Source: an uncultured Christensenella sp.
GTDB lineage: Bacteria > Bacillota > Clostridia > Christensenellales > CAG-917
Assembly (NCBI GenBank): GCA_910578325.1
Contig: CAJTQT010000002.1
Span: forward strand, 62,001-126,000
Direction of reading: 5' to 3'
DNA: 64,000 bases
A program made the translations under genes and the position numbers. Each line of letters starts with the position of its first letter. Position 1 is the stretch's first letter. The notes beneath the pieces were generated by a model. The model did no database searches. It was not told the DNA's origin and saw only the letters and a program-made list of their open reading frames with translations. Below, piece after piece: positions 26,169 to 34,286 of the stretch.

Positions 26169-26624
26169 ATGGCAAAAAGAATTATTGTAAAAGTACCGGA
26201 TCCCATATTGACTAAGAAATGCCGCGCAATCGACAAGTTTGACGAGCGGCTCTGGATGTTGCTTGACGATATGAAAGACACCGTAAAAGCGGCAAACGGA
26301 GCGGGGCTTGCAGGTCCGCAGGTCGCGGTGCTCAAACGCGTATGCGTCGTCGATACGGAAGACGGATACTTTGAACTTATCAATCCCGTTCTCAAATCCC
26401 AAAGCGGAGAACAGGTGGGGCTGGAAGGCTGTCTGTCCGTGCCGAAGAAATACGGAACGGTAAAGCGACCTATGAAAGTTACCGTTATTGCGCAGGACAG
26501 ATTCGGGGCGCAGAAAAAGTATAAGGTTGACGGATTTACCGCGAGGGCATTTATGCACGAAATGGATCACCTTGACGGCATTGTGTATACGTCAAAAGCA
26601 ACCGATATTGCCGACGAGGAATAA
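26169..26624 (+). CDS. def: Peptide deformylase
   Basis: 151 residues. It removes the formyl group from the N-terminal Met of new proteins. The three family motifs are present: GAGLAGPQ (usually GxGLAAxQ), EGCLS with metal ligand Cys88, and HEMDHLDG with metal ligands His130 and His134 and catalytic Glu131. It is cytosolic and acts at the ribosome exit. ACAGGTGA precedes the ATG. fmt, which adds the formyl group, lies immediately downstream, the usual functional pair. Confidence 0.96.
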   Translation: MAKRIIVKVPDPILTKKCRAIDKFDERLWMLLDDMKDTVKAANGAGLAGPQVAVLKRVCVVDTEDGYFELINPVLKSQSGEQVGLEGCLSVPKKYGTVKRPMKVTVIAQDRFGAQKKYKVDGFTARAFMHEMDHLDGIVYTSKATDIADEE

Positions 26625-26693
26625 GAGGATATTTATTGCTTCTTGCGCCGCCGACTCTCGCTGAAACGCGACATTGACATAACGAGGTTATCA

Positions 26694-27695
26694 ATGAAAA
26701 TAGTATTTATGGGCACGCCTGACTTTTCGGCGAAAGTGCTTGAAAAACTGCATAAAAGACATCCCGTCGCCGCAGTGGTTACCGCTCCGGATAAACCTGT
26801 CGGAAGAGGCTACAAGTTGCAACCGTCCGCGCTGAAAATGAAGGCGACGGAGTTGGGACTGCCGATATATCAGTATTGTAAGGTTTCCAAAGAAGGCATT
26901 GAAGATATTCGGGCTTTATCTCCCGATATCGTTGTAACCGCCGCGTTCGGACAGATTCTGAGCGAAGAGTTTCTTGCAATACCTAAATTCGGAGTTCTCA
27001 ACGTACACGCGTCGCTATTGCCGAAGTACAGGGGTTCGTCGCCGATACAGCAGGCTATAATCGACGGCGAGGAAGAAACGGGAATAACGATTATGCGCAC
27101 GGTAAAAGCGGTTGACGCAGGTGATATTCTTTTGCAGAAGCGCGTCCGAATCGAAAAAGAGGAGACTGCGGGCGAGATGTTTGACAGGCTTGCTCAAATC
27201 GGCGGCGACGCGATTTCGGAGGCAGTCGATATAATCGAAAACGGCACCGCCGAATTTGTTCCGCAGGACGAAAGTCTTGCAACTCATTGCAAGATGCTGT
27301 CTAAATCCGACGGCGAGATTGACTTTTCGCGTAAAGTCGGAGTGATAGACTGTTTTGTGCGCGGAATGTCGCCTTGGCCCTCTGCGTATACACATCTGTT
27401 TGGAAAGACGCTCAAAGTTTTTAAAACCGAAATCATAGAAGACAAAGATACTCTTTCGCAAATCGGGCTGGAATTTATGATCGACAGACAAAAATGCAGC
27501 GGCAATATCTTTTCTCTGTCACATAACGGAATGGTGGTAGCCGCAGACTCCGACCGCGGACTTGTAGTTACGGCAGGCGACAACGACAAACTGATACGTC
27601 TTAAAGAAGTGCAATTAGAGGGTTCGAAAAGAATGTCGGATATAGAGTTTTTGCGCGGCAGAAGAATTGCGATAGGCACGGTGCTGGGAAGATGA
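26694..27695 (+). CDS. fmt: Methionyl-tRNA formyltransferase
   Basis: 333 residues from ATG 26694 (MKIVFMGTPDFS), which has CGAGGTT upstream; an in-frame TTG 17 codons earlier is rejected. It formylates initiator Met-tRNA using 10-formyl-THF. The catalytic domain contains NVHASLLPKYRGSSPIQ, with the Asn-His pair, and TGITIMRTVKAVDAGDIL with the catalytic Asp. The C-terminal tRNA-binding domain follows. It is paired with def upstream and overlaps rsmB by 4 bases. Confidence 0.96.
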   Translation: MKIVFMGTPDFSAKVLEKLHKRHPVAAVVTAPDKPVGRGYKLQPSALKMKATELGLPIYQYCKVSKEGIEDIRALSPDIVVTAAFGQILSEEFLAIPKFGVLNVHASLLPKYRGSSPIQQAIIDGEEETGITIMRTVKAVDAGDILLQKRVRIEKEETAGEMFDRLAQIGGDAISEAVDIIENGTAEFVPQDESLATHCKMLSKSDGEIDFSRKVGVIDCFVRGMSPWPSAYTHLFGKTLKVFKTEIIEDKDTLSQIGLEFMIDRQKCSGNIFSLSHNGMVVAADSDRGLVVTAGDNDKLIRLKEVQLEGSKRMSDIEFLRGRRIAIGTVLGR

Positions 27696-28960
27696 AAAAG
27701 TATTTCTTGCAGGCGCACCGTATACTTGCCGAAATATATTGCGACGGAAAATACGGCAATATGGCTTTTTACGGTGCGGGCACCGACGATATGACGACAA
27801 AACTCGTGTACGGAGTTTTGGAAAACGACGTCAAAATAGAATACGTCGTTTCTGAATTAGTACAGAAGAAGCCGCAGAAATCGATATTGATTTTGCTCAA
27901 AATCGGAATATATGCTCTTGAAAACCTGACCGAAGTTCCTCAGTTTGCCATTGTAAGCGAATGCGTAGAGGCTGCTAAAGCATTAGGAAAGAGCGGGGCA
28001 AGCGGATTTGTGAACGCTGTTCTCAAAAAAGTTGCGACAAAGTCGTATACTTTGCCAAAAGAGGATGACGCCGATTATCTGTCCGTTACATATTCCAAAC
28101 CGCAGTGGTTCGTAGACAGACTTATAGTGCAGTACGGAAAAGAAACCGCGTTGACGGTATTAAGCGCGCAGTCGCAACACTTTGAACATATCAGAATTAA
28201 TTCTCGCGTTTCGTCTGTGAAAGAGGTTTGTAAGCGGCTTGACGGCGAGGGAGAAAAGTATACGCTCAGCGAGGTAGGCGGAATTTCGGTGCGCGCAACC
28301 GCGACGGTGAAAAGAATGTTCGAAGAAGGAATGATAACCTATCAGTCGCCTTCGTCTATGCTTGCCGTTCAGGCGCTTGCGCCGAAGAAAGGCGAACGTA
28401 TTCTGGACTTGTGTTCCGCCCCCGGCGGCAAGGCGGTATATATGAGCGAAACCTGTGAGAGCGTCACCGCCTGTGAACTTCATCCGCACAGGATAAATCT
28501 AATTGAAAAATACAAAAAACGTATGCTCGCCAAAAATATTGTATGCGTGCAATGCGACGCCACAAAACTCAGAGAGGAGTGGATAGGGAAATTTGACAAA
28601 GTTTTGGCGGACGTGCCGTGTTCGTGTATGGGCACTTTTCTCAAACATCCGGACGTGTTTTTGACGCGTGCGGAAAGACAGATAAAATCGCTTGCCCAAA
28701 CGCAGAAGGCTATACTTTTCAACGCCGCAAAATACGTGCGTAAAGGCGGTATTGTCGTTTATTCTACCTGTACGTTATTCGAAGAGGAGAACGGGAAAGT
28801 TGTGGAGAGTCTGCTTAATGAGGGAGGATTTATGCTTGACGGCATAGAATGCCTCTCAGGCGTTGCAGGCGGCAAATACGACGGTAGCGGCGGAAGCGTG
28901 CAGATACTCCCGCAAGGCGAATATGACGGCTTCTATATCGCCAGAATCAAAAAATTGTGA
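27692..28960 (+). CDS. rsmB: 16S rRNA m5C967 methyltransferase
   Basis: 422 residues. It methylates C967 of 16S rRNA with SAM. An N-terminal NusB-like RNA-binding domain (about 1-140) is followed by a Rossmann methyltransferase: LDLCSAPGGKAVYM for SAM, DVPCSCMGTF with the PC motif and VVYSTCTLFEEENGKVV with the catalytic TC Cys. The order fmt-rsmB-rlmN is that of Bacillus. It overlaps fmt by 4 bases and also abuts rlmN, consistent with one operon. Confidence 0.95.
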   Translation: MKKYFLQAHRILAEIYCDGKYGNMAFYGAGTDDMTTKLVYGVLENDVKIEYVVSELVQKKPQKSILILLKIGIYALENLTEVPQFAIVSECVEAAKALGKSGASGFVNAVLKKVATKSYTLPKEDDADYLSVTYSKPQWFVDRLIVQYGKETALTVLSAQSQHFEHIRINSRVSSVKEVCKRLDGEGEKYTLSEVGGISVRATATVKRMFEEGMITYQSPSSMLAVQALAPKKGERILDLCSAPGGKAVYMSETCESVTACELHPHRINLIEKYKKRMLAKNIVCVQCDATKLREEWIGKFDKVLADVPCSCMGTFLKHPDVFLTRAERQIKSLAQTQKAILFNAAKYVRKGGIVVYSTCTLFEEENGKVVESLLNEGGFMLDGIECLSGVAGGKYDGSGGSVQILPQGEYDGFYIARIKKL

Positions 28961-28968
28961 GAATTTAT

Positions 28969-30030
28969 ATGGCTGACGAAAACAGTAAAGACAAAATCGC
29001 CCTTCTGGGAATGTCCGCTAAGGATATATCCGCTTTGCTGACGGATTATCCTAAGTTTTGCGGTGCACAGATTTTCGGTTTTCTTGCCGACGGTAAAGAT
29101 TTTGACGAAATGACGTCTCTGAAAAAGGAATTGAGGGCGCATCTTTGCGACAATTATATAGGCAATCCCGTGCAGATACTGAAAACTTACGAGGGCAAGG
29201 GCGGCACAAAAAAATATCTGTTTAAAATGCGGGACGGCAACCTTATCGAAGGCGTGTTTATGCCGCACGTATACGGCAATACTCTTTGTCTTTCCACACA
29301 GATAGGCTGCCGGATGGGTTGTACGTTCTGCGCAAGCGGACTTGACGGACTTGTGCGCAATCTGACCGTTGGCGAGATGCTGGGGCAGGTTGTGGCTGTC
29401 AATCGCGATAACGGCGGTTGCGCAAAGAACAGAAAGGTTGATAAACTCGTGCTTATGGGCAGCGGCGAACCCTTTGACAATTATGACAACGTGCTCGGCT
29501 TTTTAAAAGCCGTAAACGACGAGAAAGGTTTGAATATCGGAGAGCGCAATATATCGCTGTCGACGTCGGGGCTCTGCGACAAGATAATAAAGTTTGCGGA
29601 CAGCGGACACAAAATTACGCTTTCGATAAGTTTGCACGCGCCGTTTGACGAACTGAGAAGCGCGCTTATGCCCGTCAACAAGGCTTACGGGATAGACAGC
29701 ATAGTTGCTAGCGCAAAATATTACTTCGCAAAGACTGGACGCAGAGTGATATTCGAATATACGCTGATTTCAGGGCAGAACGACAGCGACGGGTGTGCGA
29801 AACGCCTTGCGGCGATCACGTCCGGATTCCCGTCGCATGTAAATTTAATACGGCTTAACGAGGTCAAGGAAAACGATTATCGCGCTCCGTCTGTTGACGC
29901 GGCGGACGCTTTTTTGAAAAAACTTCAAAGGCTGGGAGTGTCCGCCACTATACGTAAGAGCCTCGGTAACGACGTAGAGGGCGCGTGCGGACAACTCAGA
30001 AGACGTTATATGAGCGGGGAAGAAATATGA
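28969..30030 (+). CDS. rlmN: 23S rRNA/tRNA adenine-C2 methyltransferase RlmN
   Basis: 353 residues from ATG 28969; a GTG at 28957, overlapping rsmB, is an alternative start with equally weak ribosome-site support. It is a radical SAM enzyme that methylates A2503 of 23S rRNA and A37 of some tRNAs. The Fe-S motif is CRMGCTFCASG. The acceptor Cys in the C-terminal GACGQLRRR block and the SLHAPFDELRSALMP motif are present. In Bacillus the prpC-prkC phosphatase-kinase pair lies between rlmN and rsgA; here rlmN runs directly into rsgA with a 4-base overlap. Confidence 0.95.
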   Translation: MADENSKDKIALLGMSAKDISALLTDYPKFCGAQIFGFLADGKDFDEMTSLKKELRAHLCDNYIGNPVQILKTYEGKGGTKKYLFKMRDGNLIEGVFMPHVYGNTLCLSTQIGCRMGCTFCASGLDGLVRNLTVGEMLGQVVAVNRDNGGCAKNRKVDKLVLMGSGEPFDNYDNVLGFLKAVNDEKGLNIGERNISLSTSGLCDKIIKFADSGHKITLSISLHAPFDELRSALMPVNKAYGIDSIVASAKYYFAKTGRRVIFEYTLISGQNDSDGCAKRLAAITSGFPSHVNLIRLNEVKENDYRAPSVDAADAFLKKLQRLGVSATIRKSLGNDVEGACGQLRRRYMSGEEI

Positions 30031-30887
30031 AAACTCAGTATGACGGAAGAGTTATAAAGGCGGTTGCGTCAAAGTTTTTTGTAGAAGTTTCGGACGGAGT
30101 AAAGACGTGCTTTGCAAGAAAGAAACTCAAATCCGACGGAAATATTTTTGTTGGCGACTATGTCGTTATATTAAAAGAAAGAGACAGTTTTGTAATAGAA
30201 TCGGTTTCTAAGCGGAAAAATCAACTGATTAGACCGTACGTAAGCAACGTAGACGTATGTTTCATTGTAATTGCCCCCGAACCTTCGCCTGATTTTCTTT
30301 TGGTGGATAAAATTATCGTCAACTGCCACGAACAGGGAATAAAGCCGGTGCTTGTGGCAAATAAGTGCGATATGTCACTTATTGATTTGAAAGAGTATGA
30401 GAGCGTTCTTGAAATAATCGAATGCAGCGCGGCGCAAGGCATAGGTATCGACCGTATTATAAATCGGTCCATAGGTAAGACGGTTTGTTTTGCCGGACAG
30501 TCGGCAGTGGGAAAGAGTTCTTTGATAAACGCTGTGCTCGGAAGCAGTCTTTTGGAAGTCGGCGAACTTGCAAAACGAATCAAACGCGGCAAAAATACTA
30601 CTCGCCGTACTGAGATACTGTATTTGGGAGAGGACACATATCTTGTGGACACCTGTGGATTTTCTATGCTCGAAACCGTGGATATACAGCCGGAAGATTT
30701 GCGGTTGTATTTTGACGAGTTTGAAAATTTCCGCTCCGATTGCAGATTTACGAGTTGTACGCATATCGACGAACCCGATTGCGCGGTTAAACCGCATATA
30801 GGAAATGAAATCGGAGAGGGAAGGTATAAGCGTTACAAGACGCTGTTCGAAGAACTGAAACAGAGAAAGGAAAGCAAATACGACTGA
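30027..30887 (+). CDS. rsgA: Ribosome small-subunit biogenesis GTPase RsgA
   Basis: 286 residues from ATG 30027, overlapping the rlmN stop and preceded by GCGGGGAAG. It is a circularly permuted GTPase that helps late 30S maturation. An N-terminal OB fold is followed by G4 VANKCDM, G5 CSAAQGIG, then G1 GQSAVGKSSLIN and G3 DTCGF. The C-terminal zinc site CRFTSCTHIDEPDCAVK is complete. The permuted order and zinc finger are diagnostic. rpe follows, as in Bacillus. Confidence 0.95.
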   Translation: MKTQYDGRVIKAVASKFFVEVSDGVKTCFARKKLKSDGNIFVGDYVVILKERDSFVIESVSKRKNQLIRPYVSNVDVCFIVIAPEPSPDFLLVDKIIVNCHEQGIKPVLVANKCDMSLIDLKEYESVLEIIECSAAQGIGIDRIINRSIGKTVCFAGQSAVGKSSLINAVLGSSLLEVGELAKRIKRGKNTTRRTEILYLGEDTYLVDTCGFSMLETVDIQPEDLRLYFDEFENFRSDCRFTSCTHIDEPDCAVKPHIGNEIGEGRYKRYKTLFEELKQRKESKYD

Positions 30888-30956
30888 TTAACTCTGTCGC
30901 GGCAATTGCGCCGCGCAAAAGTCAAAATAGCGCGCTTTGCGCAAAGGAGAAATACT

Positions 30957-31601
30957 ATGATAAAAGTTGCGCCGTCAATACTGTCCGCCGATTTTTGTAA
31001 AATGGCGGAGGCGGTAGAAAACCTCAAAACGTGGAATGCGGATATAGTGCATTGCGACGTAATGGACGGAGTATACGTCCCGAATATCACTTTCGGAATG
31101 CCGATGGTAAAAGCATTGCGCAGATATACGGATATGCCGCTCGACGTGCATCTGATGATTACCGAACCTGAAAAATACGTCGGTCAGTTTTGCGAAGCGG
31201 GAGCGGATATCGTGACGTTTCATCCCGAAGTATCCAAAAACGCGCGGCAGGCGTTAGACGCGATAAGAAATTGCGGAAAGAGATGCGGCGTGGCAGTGAA
31301 TGCAGATATGCCTCTCGAAATTGCGCTCCCGTATCTCGAACAGATCGACTTGCTCGTTATAATGACAGTGCAGGCAGGTTTCGGAGGGCAGAGTTTTATG
31401 GAGAACTGCCTTGAAAAAGCGCGTATGGCAGACGGAATCAGACGCAAGGGCAATTTGAAATTCAAGATAGAAATAGACGGGGGAGTTTGCCCGTCCAACA
31501 TATCGCTCGTAAAAGCCGCGGGTGCGGATATTGCGGTTGCCGGTAGCGCGGTATTTAAAGCCGAAAATCCCGCATACGCCGTGCGCAGTATGCAAATCTG
31601 A
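30957..31601 (+). CDS. rpe: Ribulose-phosphate 3-epimerase
   Basis: 214 residues from ATG 30957, preceded by AAAGGAG. It interconverts ribulose-5-phosphate and xylulose-5-phosphate in the pentose phosphate pathway. Motifs of the TIM barrel: APSILSADF, HCDVMDGVYVPNITFG, DVHLMI, TFHPEVS, MTVQAGFGGQSF and EIDGGV. Metal-binding His and Asp residues are intact. In Bacillus thiN follows, then spoVM; here thiN is missing and the SpoVM-like peptide comes next. Confidence 0.96.
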   Translation: MIKVAPSILSADFCKMAEAVENLKTWNADIVHCDVMDGVYVPNITFGMPMVKALRRYTDMPLDVHLMITEPEKYVGQFCEAGADIVTFHPEVSKNARQALDAIRNCGKRCGVAVNADMPLEIALPYLEQIDLLVIMTVQAGFGGQSFMENCLEKARMADGIRRKGNLKFKIEIDGGVCPSNISLVKAAGADIAVAGSAVFKAENPAYAVRSMQI

Positions 31602-31693
31602 GCGGACGTTGCCGAATATTTTGCGCGCGATTGAGCAATTGCAGTAACACATTGTGCCAGAAAGTCATAGTTTATACAAAAACGGAGGGCGCA

Positions 31694-31783
31694 ATGAATA
31701 AAATAGTCTGTATCAATCCGCCGAAGATAGTGAAGGCAATCCTTAAACTTTTTGTACATAAAAATCCGAAAGAGCAAAAATAG
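31694..31783 (+). CDS. spoVM: SpoVM-like sporulation peptide (29 residues)
   Basis: A 29-residue ORF with a perfect GGAGGG ribosome site 4 bases before the ATG. The peptide, MNKIVCINPPKIVKAILKLF plus a KNPKEQK tail, forms an amphipathic helix after a Pro pair at positions 9-10. Bacillus SpoVM is 26 residues with Pro9 and the same pattern (KLPKFLGGIVRAML), and anchors the spore coat by sensing membrane curvature. The position is decisive: in Bacillus spoVM lies between rpe-thiN and rpmB-yloU-yloV, exactly as here. A strong terminator follows 8 bases later. Sequence identity is modest, so the call rests on context plus architecture. If correct, the organism or a recent ancestor forms endospores. 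Confidence 0.8.
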   Translation: MNKIVCINPPKIVKAILKLFVHKNPKEQK

Positions 31784-31790
31784 CGATATC

Positions 31791-31819
31791 AACCGCCCGT
31801 TCGAGGCGGTTTTGTTTTT
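31791..31819 (+). terminator. Intrinsic terminator after spoVM
   Basis: Stem AACCGCC / GGCGGTT (31791-31797 with 31805-31811), a 7-base loop and TTGTTTTT. It ends the long def-fmt-rsmB-rlmN-rsgA-rpe-spoVM run. Confidence 0.9.
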
Positions 31820-31888
31820 ATACGGTAAAGTAGGGGAAGTTTAATTTTGATTTTTTAGCGTTAAATTGCGCCGATGCAACAAATAAGA

Positions 31889-31917
31889 AAACAGGACTGT
31901 GTAAAAAAGTCCTGTTT
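31889..31917 (-). terminator. Intrinsic terminator after rpmB
   Basis: A 10-bp stem AAACAGGACT / AGTCCTGTTT. On the minus strand it is followed by TTCTTATTT and lies 28 bp beyond the rpmB stop. Confidence 0.8.
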
Positions 31918-31944
31918 CGATCCGTATTAAAAGTTGATTAACCG

Positions 31945-32136
31945 TTATGCGCGGTCTACTTTACCCGAACGCAAGCAACGAGTGCACACATAGACGTCTT
32001 TTACGCCGCCTTTTTCGGTGTTCACTTTGACTTTCTGTACGTTGGGAGCCCAACTGCGTCTGGTTTTTCTATTGCTGTGACTGACGGCATTGCCGCTCAT
32101 CCTGCCCTTTCCGCATACGCTGCAAACTCTGGACAT
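31945..32136 (-). CDS. rpmB: Ribosomal protein L28, zinc-binding form
   Basis: 63 residues from ATG 32136, with a perfect AGGAGGTGATATT ribosome site; the frame is open further upstream but without support. The sequence MSRVCSVCGKGRMSGNAVSH, then the RRSWAPNVQKV block and the late VCTRCLRSGKV, carries two CxxC pairs, so it is the zinc-containing (C+) form of L28. It is part of the large ribosomal subunit. It is transcribed opposite to its neighbours spoVM and yloU, as in Bacillus. Confidence 0.96.
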   Translation of the reverse strand: MSRVCSVCGKGRMSGNAVSHSNRKTRRSWAPNVQKVKVNTEKGGVKDVYVCTRCLRSGKVDRA

Positions 32137-32164
32137 AATATCACCTCCTGAATCGAACGCTGTT

Positions 32165-32193
32165 ATTCTACCAAATATAACATTCTTTTGCAA
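32165..32193 (-). promoter_or_regulatory. rpmB promoter
   Basis: On the minus strand TTGCAA (32193-32188), a 17-base spacer and TAGAAT (32170-32165), 29 bp upstream of the rpmB ATG. Confidence 0.8.
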
Positions 32194-32220
32194 CTGATTT
32201 AAGCAACATTTGTGATTTAG

Positions 32221-32249
32221 TTGCAAAAAATATTTATATATAGTAAAAT
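32221..32249 (+). promoter_or_regulatory. Promoter of the yloU-fakA-recG operon
   Basis: TTGCAA (32221-32226), a 17-base spacer and TAAAAT (32244-32249), divergent from the rpmB promoter. An AAGGTG ribosome site precedes the ATG at 32267. Confidence 0.75.
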
Positions 32250-32266
32250 TTTGAACAAGGTGTATT

Positions 32267-32617
32267 ATGTCGCTTATAACTTCTAACAAGTTCGGAAAAA
32301 TTTCCATAAGCGACGAAGCGGTGCAGGCGGTTGCTTCGCACGCGGCTTCGGAGTGTTACGGCGTTGTGGATTTGGTATCCCGCCGTTTCAGCGATAATTT
32401 CGGACAGTTATTCAATAAGAATCAACTCGGTAAGGGAGTCCTCGTTCAGACGGTGGACAATTTTATCTATATCGAGGTTTTCGTCGTGTTGAAGTTGGGC
32501 GTAAACGTAGACGCCGTAAAAAAGTCTTTGTCGGATGCCGTAAGTTTTTCTGTTGAAACGTTCACGGGTATGCGCGTCAAGCGCGTCCACGTCAACGTAG
32601 TCGGCATCCGTGTTTAA
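32267..32617 (+). CDS. Asp23/Gls24 family protein (YloU)
   Basis: 116 residues. The DUF322 signature is present: GKISISDEAVQAVASHAASECYGVVDLVSR, then VNVDAVKKSLSDAVSFSVETFTGMRVKRVHVNVVGI. Members associate with the cell envelope or alkaline-shock response; YloU lies next to the DAK-domain kinase gene in most Firmicutes. It has no transmembrane segment. A 12-base gap separates it from the kinase gene, so the pair is co-transcribed. The biochemical role is not established. Confidence 0.9.
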   Translation: MSLITSNKFGKISISDEAVQAVASHAASECYGVVDLVSRRFSDNFGQLFNKNQLGKGVLVQTVDNFIYIEVFVVLKLGVNVDAVKKSLSDAVSFSVETFTGMRVKRVHVNVVGIRV

Positions 32618-32629
32618 TAGGAACAACTC

Positions 32630-34285
32630 ATGATAAAGATAGACGGTTCAAAATTTAAAGAGATGCTCGCAGGCGGAGCGAAGGCGTTGGAGTTAAACCG
32701 CGCCACTGTTGACGAACTCAACGTGTTTCCCGTTCCCGACGGTGATACGGGTACGAATATGTCGCTCACGGTGTCTTCCGCTATGCGTGAAGCAAACGCC
32801 TGCCAGTCAGTGCATATAAGCGATATTGCGGCGGCGTTCTCGCGCGGCGCTCTTAAAGGCGCGCGCGGAAATTCAGGCGTTATTTCGTCGCAGATTTTTA
32901 AGGGATTCGCGCTGGGGCTCGAAGGTAAAACGGATATGACGCCCAAAACGTTTGCCGAATGCCTTAAAAAGGGAACGGAGATTGCGTACAGCGCGGTGAC
33001 CAAGCCCAAAGAAGGCACAATTCTTACAGTCATAAAGTATATGGCGGAGACTGCGGCAAGCGCGGCGAGAAGCAAGAAAATCGAATTTGCAGATTTTATA
33101 AAAAAGGTAATTGACGCGGGTGAAGAAATTCTTCAAAAAACACCGGATATGTTGCCTGTGCTCAAAAAAGCGGGCGTCGTAGACGCGGGCGGTCGCGGTA
33201 TCGTTACCGTATTTGACGGAATGTACCGCACTCTTGTCGGTCTCGACCTTGTTCTTATCAGCGGCGAAAGCGTAAAGGTGCAGGATCTGGAAGAAATTCA
33301 GACTTCGGGCAAAGAATTCGATACGCTTGAAAACGACTATGAGAATATAACCTTCCAGTATTGTACGGAATTTTTCATTACGCATTTTAAAAACGAAGTT
33401 ACGGACGCCGCAATAGACAAATTCCGCGACTATCTTATGACGATAGGCGACTGCGTGCTTGTAATAGGCGATACGGATCTTGTAAAGACGCACGTGCATA
33501 CAAATCATCCCGACAGGGCATTGAAATCCGCTTTGAACTTAGGCGAACTCGAAGGCGTCAAAATCGAAAATATGCTTGAACAGTATAGAAAATTGCACCC
33601 CGAGAACCCTGAAGAAGAGGAAGTTGAACTCAAAGAAAACGCGGTAGTGTCCGTTTGTTGCGGATCGGGTATGGCGGAGATTTTCAAAGATCTGATGGCG
33701 GACGTCGTTGTCGAGGGCGGTCAGACTATGAATCCCAGCGTCGACGCTATACTGACTGCAATCAACAGTGCGCAGGCGAAAAACGTCTACGTTTTGCCGA
33801 ATAACGGCAACATTATACTCGCAGCAAATCAGGCAAAAGAACTTGCAAAATCAAACGTATACGTTATTCCGACGACAAATATGCCCGAGGGAGTTTCGGC
33901 AATGCTTGCATACGATCCTGAAAGCAGCGGAGATGAAAATAACGAAAATATGTGCGCAACAGTTGGCGGTACCTGCGTTGCGGAGATAACTCACGCAGTG
34001 CGCTCAACGCGAATGAACGGTTTTTCGGTCAAAGAGGGCGACATAATCGGGATACACAACAAAAAAATAGTTGCAAGAAGTCAGTCGGTTTCGGAAACCG
34101 CTATAAATACCGTCAAAAAGATATCGCAGGATAAAGATATGCTGACGATTTATTACGGTGAAGGCGTTTCGCAGGAGGACGCGGATAATCTGGTAGAAAG
34201 ACTGTCGGGCGAATTTGCTAATCTTGAGATTGCGTGTTATTTCGGCGGACAGCCGCACTATTTCTATATAATGTCGGCAGAGTAA
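32630..34285 (+). CDS. fakA: DhaL/DegV-like fatty acid kinase subunit (FakA/YloV)
   Basis: 551 residues. The N-terminal DhaL-type nucleotide domain has PVPDGDTGTNMSLT, the Asp cluster that binds Mg-ATP, and ARGNSGVISSQIFKGFA. The middle and C-terminal regions match the YloV family (VLVIGDTDLVKTHVHTNHP and the end EGVSQEDADNLVERL). In Staphylococcus FakA phosphorylates fatty acids bound to FakB, feeding phospholipid synthesis; the same reaction is inferred here. GGAACAAC precedes the ATG. It lies between yloU and recG, as in Bacillus, and recG starts 2 bases after its stop. Confidence 0.92.
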   Translation: MIKIDGSKFKEMLAGGAKALELNRATVDELNVFPVPDGDTGTNMSLTVSSAMREANACQSVHISDIAAAFSRGALKGARGNSGVISSQIFKGFALGLEGKTDMTPKTFAECLKKGTEIAYSAVTKPKEGTILTVIKYMAETAASAARSKKIEFADFIKKVIDAGEEILQKTPDMLPVLKKAGVVDAGGRGIVTVFDGMYRTLVGLDLVLISGESVKVQDLEEIQTSGKEFDTLENDYENITFQYCTEFFITHFKNEVTDAAIDKFRDYLMTIGDCVLVIGDTDLVKTHVHTNHPDRALKSALNLGELEGVKIENMLEQYRKLHPENPEEEEVELKENAVVSVCCGSGMAEIFKDLMADVVVEGGQTMNPSVDAILTAINSAQAKNVYVLPNNGNIILAANQAKELAKSNVYVIPTTNMPEGVSAMLAYDPESSGDENNENMCATVGGTCVAEITHAVRSTRMNGFSVKEGDIIGIHNKKIVARSQSVSETAINTVKKISQDKDMLTIYYGEGVSQEDADNLVERLSGEFANLEIACYFGGQPHYFYIMSAE

Positions 34286-34286
34286 A

